Shown one piece after another: positions 1 to 10,984 of a stretch of DNA of 64,000 nucleotides. The position numbers and the translations under genes were made by a program. Under the pieces are notes generated by a model. It ran no database searches, had not been told where the DNA came from, and saw nothing but the letters and a program-made list of their open reading frames with translations. The stretch spans positions 124,001 to 188,000 of the forward strand of contig WNNJ02001739.1 in the NCBI GenBank assembly GCA_012934845.2, given 5' to 3'. Source of the stretch: Pomphorhynchus laevis (Eukaryota; Acanthocephala; Palaeacanthocephala; Echinorhynchida; Pomphorhynchidae). Numbering within the stretch: the stretch's first letter is position 1; every line of letters starts with the position of its first letter.

Positions 1-209
1 CTCCGTACTCTCCTCAGCTCAATCCTATTGAGGAATTCTTTGCATGTCTAAAAGCAAGAGTCAAACAACGACCCGCATCTACCTATCCTCAAATGCTTAT
101 TGGTGTAATTAATGACATAGTTACAAATGATAACTTCATAATGACTGGATACTTTGAACATATGAGAAGATGGGTTTTACAAGCAATTGTACATGCTGAC
201 TTTATTTAA
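1..209 (+). mobile_element. C-terminal end of a DDE transposase (IS630/Tc1/mariner superfamily)
   Basis: An open frame enters from the window edge at base 3 and stops with TAA at 207-209. It begins with the residues PYSPQLNPIEEFF, the hallmark of the third catalytic block in the IS630-Tc1-mariner transposases. In that family the glutamate in NPIE is the last acid of the DDE triad that cuts and joins transposon ends. About 55 residues follow, with a basic, aromatic C-terminus ending in HADFI. Only the tail is inside the window, so intactness cannot be judged. No terminal inverted repeat was recognised just downstream. Confidence 0.75.
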
Positions 210-298
210 ATTATATACCTTTTTATATTTTTAGTTTTAAAATTATATTATGGTTATTCGTAAAAAATAACATGAACCAAAGCAACCTGAAGGAGGAG

Positions 299-467
299 TA
301 TATAATAATAATGCAAATAGGGGTCTATAATAATGTAAATAGGGGTCTATAATAATGCAAATAGGGGTCTATAATAATGCAAATAGGGGTCTATAATAAT
401 GCAAAAAGGGGTCTATAATAATGCAAACAGGGGTCTATAATAATGCAAACAGGGGTCTATAATAATG
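299..467. repeat. 22-bp minisatellite, about 7.7 copies
   Basis: A 22-bp unit with the core AATAGGGGTCTATAATAATG repeats head to tail. Single-base variants occur at the position before the four Gs (T, A or C). It lies about 90 bp after the transposase stop codon. There is no spacer/repeat alternation, so it is not a CRISPR array. Confidence 0.9.
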
Positions 468-1780
468 AAATACTCTGTATATAATATATAAAGATTTTAT
501 ATATTATAATATAAGTTTATTATAATATTTTACACAATGTATTCATATATTTCACAATGTGTATTACACACTAAAATCTTTTTCAATTGTATTAATTAAT
601 GCATTTACTTTTGTCTTGAATTGCATATAATTGTGCAATAACGAAGAACTAATCATTTAATAAATCTGAATTGCGATTTAAAACATTGCGTCGATAAAAA
701 TATTCTTTGTGGAATTTAAATTTAAGATAATAATGAATTCTTTTTTAATTAAAGGATAAAGAAATAAAAAAATATTATCATATATAATATTATGATATAT
801 GAATAATATATGATAATACATAATCTCTTTTGTTGCTAAAGGATAAAGAATTATAAATATATTTGGAGTATGTTATACCACAATTAATTTTTCTGTCATA
901 CATGTACAAGCATTTAATTAATCAAGAAAATATTATAGATATAAATATATTATAAATATAATATTTATATTTTTTGTAAAATGAATTTTTTAATTAGTGT
1001 CACATGAATTCTGAATTCATTATATCAAAATACATTATATCATGCCTTTTGTTAGAAATATAACAAACTGTCTGTATTTTTTATAATTTTTATACGCTTT
1101 TATCTAGATCTATTTTAGAGTTATAGAACAATATGAAGAAAGATTTGATGGATATCTAATATTTATTTTCTTGATTCGAATAAGATGGATGTATGTTAAA
1201 CAAAGTTTAATGTTGTTTGTTACAATGTGAACAGCCATTTAAAATAATTAAGTAATCAATTACCAAACAATTTAAATATTATTTATTTTTCGCACCCAAC
1301 ATTTTAAATATTAAATTTTTTAGTTAAAAATTCAAATGAATTATTTTTGATTTGAAAAATAAATCTAGTCACACTAATAATATTGAAATAAAATAGTAAA
1401 TTTAATAGTAACTCATTATGAAATGAGTTAATGTAATTTTATTTTCGTTTAGAACAAAGTACATTTCACTATTTAATATCCAAGAATATTTTTATATTTA
1501 TTAAAAGTACTGACTATTATATTAATTATTGAAAATTTGATCAAGTATAATTGACTAATGAATTAATAATAGAGAGAAATTCAAGATGTTAACACCCTTT
1601 TAACATATATATAATATAAAATATATATTTATAAAATATACATAAATATATATTTAAAAAAATATATCGTATATTAAATAAATTATGTCGTGATCAGGAC
1701 TGTAAAAAGTCGAAAGCTTGTCAAGAATAAGTTCACTTTCTCGTGTCGAAAATTAAATTAAAACCAATAATGATAGTAAC
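468..1780. other. AT-rich DNA without a recognisable gene
   Basis: Very AT-rich sequence with short TA-rich runs. I see no coding pattern, no recognisable repeat family and no RNA gene here. Confidence 0.6.
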
Positions 1781-1781
1781 T

Positions 1782-1822
1782 TTTGACACGAAAGTAAACT
1801 TTAAGTTTACTTTCGTGTCAAA
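1782..1822. repeat. Near-perfect 20-bp inverted repeat with 1-nt centre
   Basis: The arm TTTGACACGAAAGTAAACTT (1782-1801) is followed by one T and then its exact reverse complement (1803-1822). A related but imperfect motif, TTCACTTTCTCGTGTCGAAA, lies about 50 bp upstream. This could be a short hairpin repeat or the joined ends of two inverted terminal repeats. Confidence 0.8.
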
Positions 1823-1839
1823 TTTTTCAAATTTCATTA

Positions 1840-2010
1840 GAGGAAATACAATGTACTAAGCCCCGCTGCTATGTTGAGTCGGGGAATAAACAGGGGCCGG
1901 AACCAGATAACATAGCAGTTCCTTCTGATGACCTCTAATCCTTATTCAGATACAACGTCTGTTATTTATTTGTTAATTCATAAAAATTGATTTTTATTTT
2001 AAATTTTAAT
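1840..2010 (+). mobile_element. Penelope-like element, 3' tail fragment
   Basis: It matches the conserved 3' untranslated block found in all other Penelope copies in the window. The shared parts are a GCTGCTATGTT segment and its complement AACATAGCAG, a GGGGCC block, TTCTGATGACCTCTAATCC, and an ACGTCTGTTATTTATT stretch leading to a TTTTATTTTAAATTTT run. No coding part is attached. The following 2100-2340 patch is GC-richer and unassigned. Confidence 0.7.
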
Positions 2011-2099
2011 AATAAATTCTATTTCAATACAACTTTTTAATACGAAATAATTAGTAATTATAATTAATAATTAATAAAAAAAGAAATTCAATACCACTT

Positions 2100-2340
2100 A
2101 TTTAATTAACACTAACAGGAAAATATAAACCTGCATGCTTTTTTACAACCTTCGTCGGGAAGCTTAACCCGAAATGCTTCACAGGTGCTTCACTTCTTAG
2201 TGGTTTCACAGGACAACACGTCCTGAAGGAAACGATATCACACGTACTGTTCAGTGAAGCCAATGCTTACGCAAACCATATCAGATGTAAGGCTGGCCAC
2301 CGGTGGAGGAGCGTGCGATTGGTGAATTCTTTTCCGAATT
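2100..2340. other. GC-richer patch, unassigned
   Basis: About 200 bp (2130-2330) stands out from its AT-rich flanks by base composition. It contains the short inverted pair CGGG/CCCG around AAGCTTAA. I find no frame longer than a few tens of codons and no family I can name. It may be the remains of a foreign repeat. Confidence 0.3.
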
Positions 2341-2853
2341 TATATTTTATAATATAAATTTATATTTTTTAATTTTATTTTGAAATAATATATCATACAT
2401 ATATTATAATATATTTATATGATATTTATATAATATAATATATTATATAAATTTTACATGATATTATATATAATATATTATATAAATTTTATATGATATT
2501 ATATTTGAAAATATATAAATTGTCTTTTACATTAACCATCTAATTACATCGATATTTATTATCGATAAAAAATCCTTAAATATTTATGATTTTTCATTGA
2601 ATATGAATTTTATATATTGAAAGTTGTGGTTTTATTGTCAAAAAAAACGGTTTTATTTTTATTGTACAACAGTTTTATACTGTTTAATGAAAATTTAATA
2701 ATTATTTATATATTATTATATAATAAAACAAATAAATATCATTATTTATTAAATACAAATTTCATACTTTGTCAGGTTTCGGTTGGCATCTTGGAGATTG
2801 CAGTTTTGTAAAAAAATATACTTTCAATTAATTTTATTAATATATGTTAAAAG

Positions 2854-3211
2854 GAATATGTTGATATCACAGTTAGTTTAAATACTTGTTTTAATCTCAT
2901 TGTCTAGTAGTCTATCTCATAGACTACCGCCATTACGATATCAAATTCATTAGTTTAAAGATTTTTATTAACGAAACTACCATCTATTAAAATATGTAAT
3001 TCAAATTTCCCAAAACCATTTATGTTTTAGAGAATATGTTGATATCACAGTTAGTTTAAATACTTGTTTTAATCTCATTGTCTAGTAGTCTATCTCATAG
3101 ACTACCGCCATTACGATATCAAATTCATTAGTTTAAAGATTTTTATTAACGAAACTACCATCTATTAAAATATGTAATTCAAATTTCCCAAAACCATTTA
3201 TGTTTTAGAGA
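2854..3211. repeat. Tandem duplication, 178-bp unit, two copies
   Basis: The block beginning ATGTTGATATCACAG at 2858 starts again at 3036, and the copies look identical by eye over their whole length. Each contains a short palindrome, AGTCTATCTCATAGACT. Identity this high implies a recent duplication. Confidence 0.9.
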
Positions 3212-4130
3212 TGGTTATATTTTTCAGTTTAGCGCTAGCATGCTTTACAAAGATAGGAAATATATGTTTAGACATGTTGATGATATTTGTGTACTTCACT
3301 CTAATAATTTTTATCCAATATGTGAACGCATTTATCCAGAAAGCCTTATTCTTAACAAAACCAATATTAATGATAAAGAAGGTATATATCTAGATATAAA
3401 CATAAAATTTGCATCAATTTAAACTACTTTTAATTTATATCGTAAAGATGACATATTTAAATTTACAAACATATTTTATAAATAATCCAGAAACACATTT
3501 TTACATGAGCATTCATCATACCATATAATATAAAATATAATACATTTAATAATGAAATTTTAAGAATTGAAACAATATGTGACGATATTGGCTTTCTTCA
3601 AAATCATTTAAATAATTTAATAGATATTTTAAGCTAGTTAGTTACTATACAAATACAATCAAATAGTAAATCTTAAAATATATAAATCAACAAAATATAA
3701 TAAAAAATAAATTTAAACTTCTTAGCTGAAAATCTTTATGGATAACAAACAAATGCGTTGTATTAGAATAAGATAATGGGTAAGCAAATTTCATCAGATG
3801 AAATACGTCATTAGTATGTATTTGGTCCCGATCAATGTTGAGTCGACGAATAGAAAGCCGAAACCTGATTACATAGCAGTTCCTCGTGATGACATTTAAT
3901 CATTGTTCTATATAGCTAACTTATTTTTAAGCCTTATAGAATATGAATTTGTTTATAACTGTTTAAAAAATAAATCTAAATTATATAAAGATATGAAATA
4001 TATGTTTCGATATATTGATGATATATATGTATTTAATTCTAATAATCTTTATTCTATTAGTGAACAAATTTTTCTTTTTATTAAAAAAGCGAACAAATTT
4101 ATCCAGGTAGCCGTATACTAAAACTAAATT
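3211..4130 (+). mobile_element. Penelope-like element fragments, tandem and decayed
   Basis: Two partial copies lie head to tail. The first (3240-3760) carries reverse-transcriptase pieces, including RHVDDICV (the YxDD-type active site region) and ILNKTNINDKEG, then the shared 3' tail with a TCGTGATGACATTTAATC block. The second (3905-4121) re-enters the RT at NLFLSLIEYEF and contains FRYIDDIYVF. Both are broken. Head-to-tail partial copies are a known Penelope arrangement. Confidence 0.7.
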
Positions 4131-4142
4131 AACGATTAAATC

Positions 4143-6235
4143 AGCTAACTGAGTCTACGTATTGTTATATAATTATAAAATAAACAAAACATAATAATGC
4201 TAAATCAAAATTTAATAATTAAATAATAAAATTGATAATTGTTTTTAGATTTTCTATAATTTAAATCAAGTTAAATAAAAAATAAAAAATAACAAATAAA
4301 AAATAAAATTTAAAATAAACGTCATTTTTATGAATTGACTAATAAATAACAGACGTTGTATCAGAATAGGAATAAGAGGTCATCAGGAGGAACTGCTATG
4401 CTGTCAGGTTTCGGCCCCTAACTCCTCTACCCAACATAGCAGCGGGGCCAAATACATGCTAATGATGTATTTCCTCTGAAATAACTATCTAGTATCTTAT
4501 TCTAATGCAAAGTATATTATTTATTATCCATCCATAAAAATTTGCCACTTAAGAGTTTAAATTTATTCTTTATATTATTGTGTTGATTTATATATTTTAC
4601 TATTTTCTGCTTGATGTTATTTTTATAGTAACCTAGTTTAAAATATGTATCTATTAAATTATTTAAATGATTTTGAAGAAAGCCAATATCATTACATATT
4701 GTTGCAATTCTTAAAATTTCATTATTTAATGTATTATATTTTATATTATATGGTATGCATGAATGCTCATGCAAAAATATGTTTCTTGTAAATTTAAATA
4801 TGTCATCTTTACGATATAAATTAATAGTAGTTTTAGTTAATGTTAATTTAATGTTCATATCTAGATATACACCTTCTTTATCATCAACATTGGTTTTGTT
4901 AAGAAGAAGGCTTTCTGGATAAATGTGCTCACTAATTGAATAAAAATTATTAGAATTAAATACACATATATCATCAATGTATCGAAACATATATTTCATA
5001 TATTTATATTGTTTAGATTTAGTTTTTACACAGTTATGAACAAATTCATATTCTATAAAGCTTAAAAACAAGTCAGCTATAATTGGGCTACTATTACCAC
5101 TCATTGGAACACATTTTACTTGCCTAAATATAGATGTCCCTACTTTTAAATAATTTTGATTTATCAAAATATTTAAGGATTCTATTAATTCAATTTTATC
5201 CATATATTTATATTTATTTGATGGTTTAATTTTTGTTAGATAGGCGTTGTAATTATTATAATATATATATGTATATCTTTTTCCGAATATAAGATTAATT
5301 AATTTTACTAACGCTTCTTTAATATCGACTAAACCTAGATTTGTATAAAGAGTGCTAAAATCGTATGTATTTATATTTTGAAAATTTATTCCTTTTGTCT
5401 GTTCTAAAAATTCTTTTGTAGAATTAATACTGAAATAGTGTTTTATACCAGTATTAATTTCGATTACCTTGCAATATATTTTAAAGTGTGCTTTAATTAC
5501 TTTAAGTATTTTATTCATATAGACAGAAAGTGGTTTTAATGTACATTTAAACGCACTACATATGAACCTAGGTTTTATTGGATTTTTATGTAATTTTGGA
5601 TTCCAATATAATATAGGTATAGTTTTATTATCTAATTCAACCTTTATACCCTTTTTATCCATTATAGAACAGTGACTTGTAATAATTGTTTCTAAACTCA
5701 ACTCACTACGTTCATATGTTGGATTTACATTTAAATCATTAGAATTAACCTCTTTCTCTAGTATATCATAATAAAGCTTTTTGCATGTGAAGACAAAGTT
5801 ATTACTAGCTTTATCAATAGTTGTTATTATATAGTTATCCTTTAATTTAGTAAGTTCTTTATACATATCTTTATTAATTTTATCTTTCCTTTTATAATTG
5901 TTTGTTATTTTCATTTTATTTTTAATTTTATCAAATATATAATCTTTCCAAATGTTTATCTTAGATATATTCGAGCTTTCACTATTAATCAGCTTACTAA
6001 AGTAATCATTTAAGTTATTATATAACGAACTGTAAATTTTATTTTTGTCATTGTTGTTATTTAATCTATATTTATACCCTTTTGATAGCAGCTTTCTTAA
6101 TTCACAATTTTCAATTAATTCTAGATTATGGGTACATATATGTTTTGTAAAGAGGTTTACAAAAAAAAGATAAAGAGGTTTTATATCTAAATATAAAATA
6201 TTAAATATGTTTCAATTTAACTCAAATATATTTTT
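4143..6235 (-). mobile_element. Penelope-like element with a long open RT frame
   Basis: On the minus strand the element runs from about 6235 to a terminus at 4155-4143 reading GACTCAGTTAGCT. That motif also ends the other copies. The RT frame occupies 4517 to at least 6180, followed by the conserved 3' block with GCTGCTATGTT, GGGGCCGAAACCTG and CTCCTGATGACC. The 5' end abuts a plus-strand partial copy starting near 6236, giving an inverted head-to-head pair. No GIY-YIG endonuclease frame follows the RT, so this copy is either endonuclease-less or 3'-deleted. Confidence 0.75.
4517..5914 (-). CDS. Penelope-like reverse transcriptase
   Basis: The protein is 465 residues from the first ATG. The frame stays open upstream with no stop to at least base 6180, so the true N-terminus may be about 90 residues longer. 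It copies element RNA into DNA by target-primed synthesis (family knowledge). RT landmarks in order are KPRFICSAF (114-122), DFSTLYTNL (185-193, motif A with D185), MSGNSSPIIADLF (271-283, motif B), FRYIDDICVF (310-319, catalytic YIDD) and YLDMNI (350-355). The C-terminus FLWMDNK recurs in copies ending at 6659 and 51452, so this is the natural stop. Canonical Penelope proteins continue into a GIY-YIG endonuclease, which is absent here. No in-frame stop was seen, which suggests a young copy. Confidence 0.8.
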   Translation of the reverse strand: MKITNNYKRKDKINKDMYKELTKLKDNYIITTIDKASNNFVFTCKKLYYDILEKEVNSNDLNVNPTYERSELSLETIITSHCSIMDKKGIKVELDNKTIPILYWNPKLHKNPIKPRFICSAFKCTLKPLSVYMNKILKVIKAHFKIYCKVIEINTGIKHYFSINSTKEFLEQTKGINFQNINTYDFSTLYTNLGLVDIKEALVKLINLIFGKRYTYIYYNNYNAYLTKIKPSNKYKYMDKIELIESLNILINQNYLKVGTSIFRQVKCVPMSGNSSPIIADLFLSFIEYEFVHNCVKTKSKQYKYMKYMFRYIDDICVFNSNNFYSISEHIYPESLLLNKTNVDDKEGVYLDMNIKLTLTKTTINLYRKDDIFKFTRNIFLHEHSCIPYNIKYNTLNNEILRIATICNDIGFLQNHLNNLIDTYFKLGYYKNNIKQKIVKYINQHNNIKNKFKLLSGKFLWMDNK

Positions 6236-7080
6236 TCAATAAGTGAACGCATTTATCCAGGTAGCCTTATTCTTAATAAAACCAATATTAATGACAAAGA
6301 AAGTATATATATATTGATATGAGCATTAAATTAACATTAATTCAAACTACTTTTAACTTATATCGTAAAGATGACATATTTAAATTTCAAGAAACATATT
6401 TTTGCATGAGCATTCATGCATACCATATAATTTAAAATATAATACATTAAATAATGAAATTTTAAGAATTGCAACAATTTGTAACGATATTGTTATTATT
6501 CAAAATCACTTAAATAATTTAATATATGCATATTTTAAACTAGGTTACTATAAAAATAACATCAAGCAGAAAATAGTAAAATATATAAATCAACACAATA
6601 ATATAAAGAATAAATTTAAACTCTTAAGTGGCAAATTTTTATGGATGGATAATAAATAATATACTTTGCATTAGAATAAGATACTATATAATCAAATTTA
6701 ATCAGAGGCAAACGTCGTTTACACGTATTTGGCCCCGCTGCTATGTTGGGCAGAAGAGTTAGTGGCCGAAACATGATAGCATAGCATTTCCTCCTGATGA
6801 CCTATAATCCTTATTATGATACAACTTCTGTTATTTATTAGTCAATTCATAAAAATGGATTTTTATTTTAAATTTAATTTTAAATTTTGATTTAATTATC
6901 AGGTTAGTTGGTTGATATGATTATTTTTGTAAGAGTAATAACTATTAATAACTATCAAAAACTATTAAATTTAAATTTTGGCTGGATATAAATGTAAATT
7001 GTATAAAATCTGATCTGATAATTTTATTATTTATCTTTATTTTTAATTTTAAATAATATAAAATACGTAGACTCAGTAAC
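6236..7080 (+). mobile_element. Penelope-like element, 5'-truncated copy
   Basis: A plus-strand copy in opposite orientation to its left neighbour. It starts inside the RT (GTGAACGCATTTATCC) and keeps the last 85 residues up to FLWMDNK (6402-6659). It then has the 3' block and ends with an ACGTAGACTCAGTAAC terminus at 7065-7080. The RT part is no longer one frame. Confidence 0.75.
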
Positions 7081-7244
7081 CTAATCTGATTTAAATATTT
7101 AAATAAAGATTTATTGACATCGTCAAAAATTTAAATAATTTTTCTTTTATTAGAAATATAAATCTAGTTATTATTAAATCTACTAATTATTTTACACTAA
7201 ATAGTAAAGTATGTTATAAATTTATTAAAAATAGAATTATATAA

Positions 7245-7920
7245 GGGGCCGCTAGGTGCCATCGATTAAGTATTAAGCTGGAAGCCTTTGCCAATTAGCC
7301 TATTCGTGAAGCGGCCCAGACAACGTATGTTCGACATTAGTCGATCAACTGCTAAATAATTAGCCTGCTCGCATTAGCTGTAGGAATAGTCCTTTTATAG
7401 ACTATATCAGATCCCTTCGATGACTCCAACGGTGGATTAGACAATGGACGAAAAGGCGGAAGAGTCTCGGAGACCTTTTCCTTGTATAAAATATAAATCA
7501 AATGCAAAGAACAATTGTCAACTCACCATTGACCGGAGGAGTTTTCATTGTCGGGTTCCGTGTGACCGGGTAGTTGCACGGAGACAGCAAAATAGGCATC
7601 AATATCTAAAGAGGACTAGCCTTCATGTAGGAACGTGGAATGTCATCTCGTTGACGGGGAAGGAACCAGAATTAGTTGAAGAGATGGTTCGCTTCATTAT
7701 TGATAGAGTCGGAGTGACTTCTCTTTATTATGCTGGAAATTGAACTAAACTTTTGGATCAAGGCTGGACCTTGAACTATTCGGGAGTTACCAATGGAAAG
7801 CGACGACAGGCGGGTGTAGCGATACTTACAAGTCCCCGGTTGTCGTTCGTGGAAGAGAGGTTTAACCCAGTGAACAAAAGAGGGGCGTCTCTAAGACTTC
7901 TGTAATTAAAATAACTATTT
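7245..7920 (+). mobile_element. LINE fragment: 5' region and start of AP-type endonuclease
   Basis: A GC-richer block begins at 7245. An ATG at 7444 opens a frame whose C-terminal half reads LHVGTWNVISLTGKEPELVE, the first block of an apurinic-type LINE endonuclease (TWNV motif). A stop at 7741 interrupts it, and the same frame then continues with LDQGWTLNYSGV, KRRQAGVAIL and RGASLRLL, which belong to the same domain. Similarity ends near 7905, so only the 5' part of the element is present. The RT is missing. Confidence 0.65.
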
Positions 7921-8588
7921 TACTTTCTTGATGCACGCTACAATAAAGTAATTATATTTCTTAAATTAATACTACTCTTTTGAAAATTGCATAAAAAATG
8001 TAAAATTCTCTGGTATTAATAGTTCTTGTTTAGTTGGTTGTATATATAACATTGCAATTAAAATAACTATTTTACTTCCTTGATGCATGCACGCTACAAT
8101 AAAGTAATTATATTTCTATGAATTATTAAAACTTTATCATTTGTATTAAATTAATAATATTTTTTATTTTTGATTTTTGCAATGATTTCCTATACAATTA
8201 TATTACAGCATAATAGCCGATAAACAGAAATATTAAATGGCCGACCACGACCATTTTAATCAAAAATATTACGTTTTACTTCTGTTTATAAAAAGTCTAA
8301 TTGGCCGAAAGCTCAATAAGATTTTAATGTCTGGTTGATATTAAATAAATAAGCAGCTTTAATTTCATATATTTGCAGTGGTTTTCTATTTTTAATAGTT
8401 AAACAACAACATTAAACAGTAAATATTAATATATAATAATTATTATATTTAATAGTCATTATTGAACGATAAATTGATATTTACCTTAAAATTGTCATCG
8501 AGAACATGCAATTTGATTATTTGTGATTTTTTCAATGTATTAATTTCAGAATGATTTTTGATACTCTATATTATCAACTTTAAATTAG

Positions 8589-8660
8589 ATCAATTAAAAA
8601 TGGAATGATTACAAACAACAGAATTCCACACTTCCGTTTCCTTAACAAACTTCAGATATT
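8589..8660 (+). CDS. Candidate LRR exon 1 (72 nt, phase 2-2)
   Basis: It is bounded by AAATTAG and GTAAGT. In phase 2 it encodes one 24-residue leucine-rich repeat containing MITNNRIPHFRFLNKLQI, with asparagine and aliphatic residues at the LRR positions. Exons of exactly 72 nt with phase-2 introns are the usual architecture of extracellular LRR arrays, for example in LGR-type receptors. It is too short for an ORF scan. It should be read with the similar exons at 8815, 9553, 9795 and 12194. The function of the whole protein is unknown. Confidence 0.5.
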
Positions 8661-8814
8661 GTAAGTTGATTGTTTATATATTCTTAATTGTGAAGGCGAA
8701 GGTTTAAATAATCACTTTTTCTTTTAATATTTTACTAAGTTTCATATATTTTAAAATTTAAAATTTTTTATATATATTTTACGAAGACTTCAATTGTTCT
8801 TTGCATTAAAATAG

Positions 8815-8880
8815 ACATTTACAAAATATCACAAGTGTGCACAGTGACATATTTGGCTTTGTGCCGTATCTTCAAAGAAT
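8815..8880 (+). CDS. Candidate LRR exon 2 (66 nt, phase 2-2)
   Basis: The acceptor is AAAATAG and the donor GTAAGT. The phase-2 translation includes NITSVHSDIFGFVPYLQR, an LRR with the N-I-x-x-V and F-x-x-x-P-x-L spacing. It is two codons shorter than the standard 72 nt. The intron to the preceding candidate exon is 154 nt. Confidence 0.5.
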
Positions 8881-9008
8881 GTAAGTACACCGTTTATCCG
8901 TAATTTTTTGTAATGTTTCAATAAATTTTTAATACATTTTTTGCATAATTTGCAATAATATGTTCTGATTTTGCGATGGTATTTTATGTTTTGACTTTTC
9001 TTCCATAG

Positions 9009-9077
9009 CAAAATAATTGAATGCAGTTTGATTAACGACTCGATCGACCTATCCAATAAAGGCCACCTGCATTAAAT
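9009..9077 (+). pseudogene. LRR-like exon with an in-frame stop
   Basis: It lies between TTCCATAG and GTGAGT. In phase 2 it reads KIIECSLINDSIDLSNKGHLH and then TAA (9073-9075), one codon before the donor. The leucine spacing resembles an LRR. Either the gene has decayed here, or this segment is not used as an exon. A further LRR-looking stretch at 9286-9393 (YLRANLLKKMDLKFN) has an acceptor in the wrong phase and no donor, which also points to partial decay. Confidence 0.3.
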
Positions 9078-9552
9078 GTGAGTATTTGCAAACGTTTTAT
9101 GAGCATCAATTATAATTAACTGTTTGTTATTTACGTTTTGTACTACGCATCAATGAATATCGTTTAACTGTCGTGTCATATTGGGCATTGTTTTATAAAT
9201 TATGAAAATAATGTTTTTGAACATAAATTTCATGTTTAAACTTCAAATTGTAATAAAACAATATATTTTTACTCAACTAACCTATGATTCTATAGTTTAC
9301 CTGAGAGCAAATTTACTTAAGAAAATGGATCTCAAGTTTAATTGTGATCTAAAGACTACAATTTTACTGAATCCCACAATTCTGTTTCTATAAAATGAAT
9401 TGATGATTATTGAGTCCATTTTCAATGAATGTTTAAAAGATAATCTATCAATGTATCATATTGGTACTGTTAATGATGCTCTATTTATCATCCCTGATTG
9501 TCACATATCTCATAAAGTCATACATTCAAGTTCTATTGTATTTTAACATTAG

Positions 9553-9624
9553 AATTCTGCATAAGACAGCCGTCAACTTCCAACCGGAAAAGTTCTGCTC
9601 TGATAACATACTTCTAGAAACTCT
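9553..9624 (+). CDS. Candidate LRR exon (72 nt, phase 2-2)
   Basis: The acceptor is TTAACATTAG and the donor GTAAGA. The phase-2 frame encodes a complete 24-residue repeat containing ILHKTAVNFQPEKF followed by CSDNILLET, matching LxLxxTxVxxFxPxxF and then xxLxxL. Its length of exactly 72 nt and its phase agree with the exons at 8589 and 12194. Confidence 0.55.
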
Positions 9625-9794
9625 GTAAGAAAACATAGCGGATGATGTTAAACAAAACTATTTTTTGATCTTATTAGCAACATCAGCGCAGGAGGGATTA
9701 CAAAATTACCACGCACGCTGTTCAAACACTGTTCGCGGCTAATAAACCTGTAGGTCTAAAAAACATTTGAACGCTATAAAAAATTTTTATTTAG

Positions 9795-9869
9795 AATTCT
9801 TTCGTCTAATGAAATTAGACAAATTGATAGCTATTTTGACGAATTTTATAATTTCAATTTACAACTATT
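9795..9869 (+). CDS. Candidate LRR exon (75 nt, phase 2-2)
   Basis: The acceptor is TTTTTATTTAG and the donor GTAAGT. The phase-2 translation contains ILSSNEIRQIDSYFDEF, a very clear LRR consensus (LxLSSNxIxxI), followed by YNFNLQL. One codon longer than standard. The preceding intron is 170 nt. Confidence 0.6.
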
Positions 9870-9879
9870 GTAAGTGAAT

Positions 9880-10980
9880 TTAGAGCAAACTAGCAAGATT
9901 TCATATAAACTGATATCAAATGTAAAGAAACAATACGCAGTATTTACTTGCATTTCAAACATTCAAAAAATATTTCTTTAATCAAATATATATGTGAATT
10001 ATACATCAATTCCGGAATTTAGCATCGTTAACGTTCCAAAACTAAAATTGAAATCCTAAAGATTCAAATAGAATATCTTATCTTCGAAGATTCACATTAT
10101 ATCGCACATTCGGGAATTGAACTTTTAGAATAATAAAATTGATTTGCTAGCACATTTTAACAAACCACTTTTTAATATTTTAGATATAAATAAAGATATT
10201 TTAGATATTAATAATGTTCATATCTAGATATACACCTTATTATTACAAGAAATCTCCTTGAAATTACAAGGAGATTATTAAAAAATGATAATAATATTTC
10301 GATAATGATAATATGAGAATTCGATTGAAAATTCGATTAAATAAATCGAATTTACTTCACTCTCTCCACAAATAAATAATAAAATATTGTTATTGGATCA
10401 AATAAATTATAGTTCCATAATTTATGGGTTAATGAAATATAAAATTTTATAAAATCTTATCAATCATGAATAGTTTTAAAATTTGCAGATTTACAAAGTT
10501 GGATTGTCACTAATACACGATTTATATACGATATAATCTACCTATAAATGTGTTTATTTAAATTAATTAAACTTAATCTTATGATAATAAGTTAATATGC
10601 AACGATATTTTATTTAATAGATATGTAATCCATTATCGAAAATTAATTGCTATTTATTTTCTATTTTCATTTTATAAAATGTAATTTGATTAAAGGTTAT
10701 GCTATTATTGTTTAATAATTATTTGTAAATAACATTATCAGAATTAATGGTTCGTTAATTAATCTTTGATTTATTGATATTCATCTATATTTATGTTATC
10801 TATACATTTATTAATAAATTTTAATATCAGTGTATATTTTTATTGTTATTATTAACATTTATTGTACGATTATAATATTTTACATTACAATTACTTTCAA
10901 TTATATAACTTAACCTATTATTATCGTTAATTAATATTTAATTTATTAAACCAATGGTTTATTTAGAAAACTTCTTATTT
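9880..10980. other. AT-rich DNA, presumed intron
   Basis: No coding sequence recognised. A short piece of Penelope RT complement (AATGTTCATATCTAGATATA) lies at 10213-10232. There is an imperfect palindrome around AATCTCCTTGAAATTACAAG at 10250-10272. Otherwise low-complexity AT-rich sequence. Confidence 0.5.
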
Positions 10981-10984
10981 TTAC

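Noticed and set aside
299-467. Possible CRISPR array
   Set aside because: Units are directly adjacent with no unique spacers, and the context is eukaryotic; it is a minisatellite.
1857-1950. Complete hammerhead in the Penelope tail
   Set aside because: CTGATGA and GAAAC boxes are present, but in permuted order and without a convincing stem I or NUH cleavage site, so only reported as an open question.
8485-8566. Minus-strand exon reading EINTLKKSQIIKLHVLDDNF
   Set aside because: A single short segment in AT-rich DNA with a weak acceptor; no partner exon.
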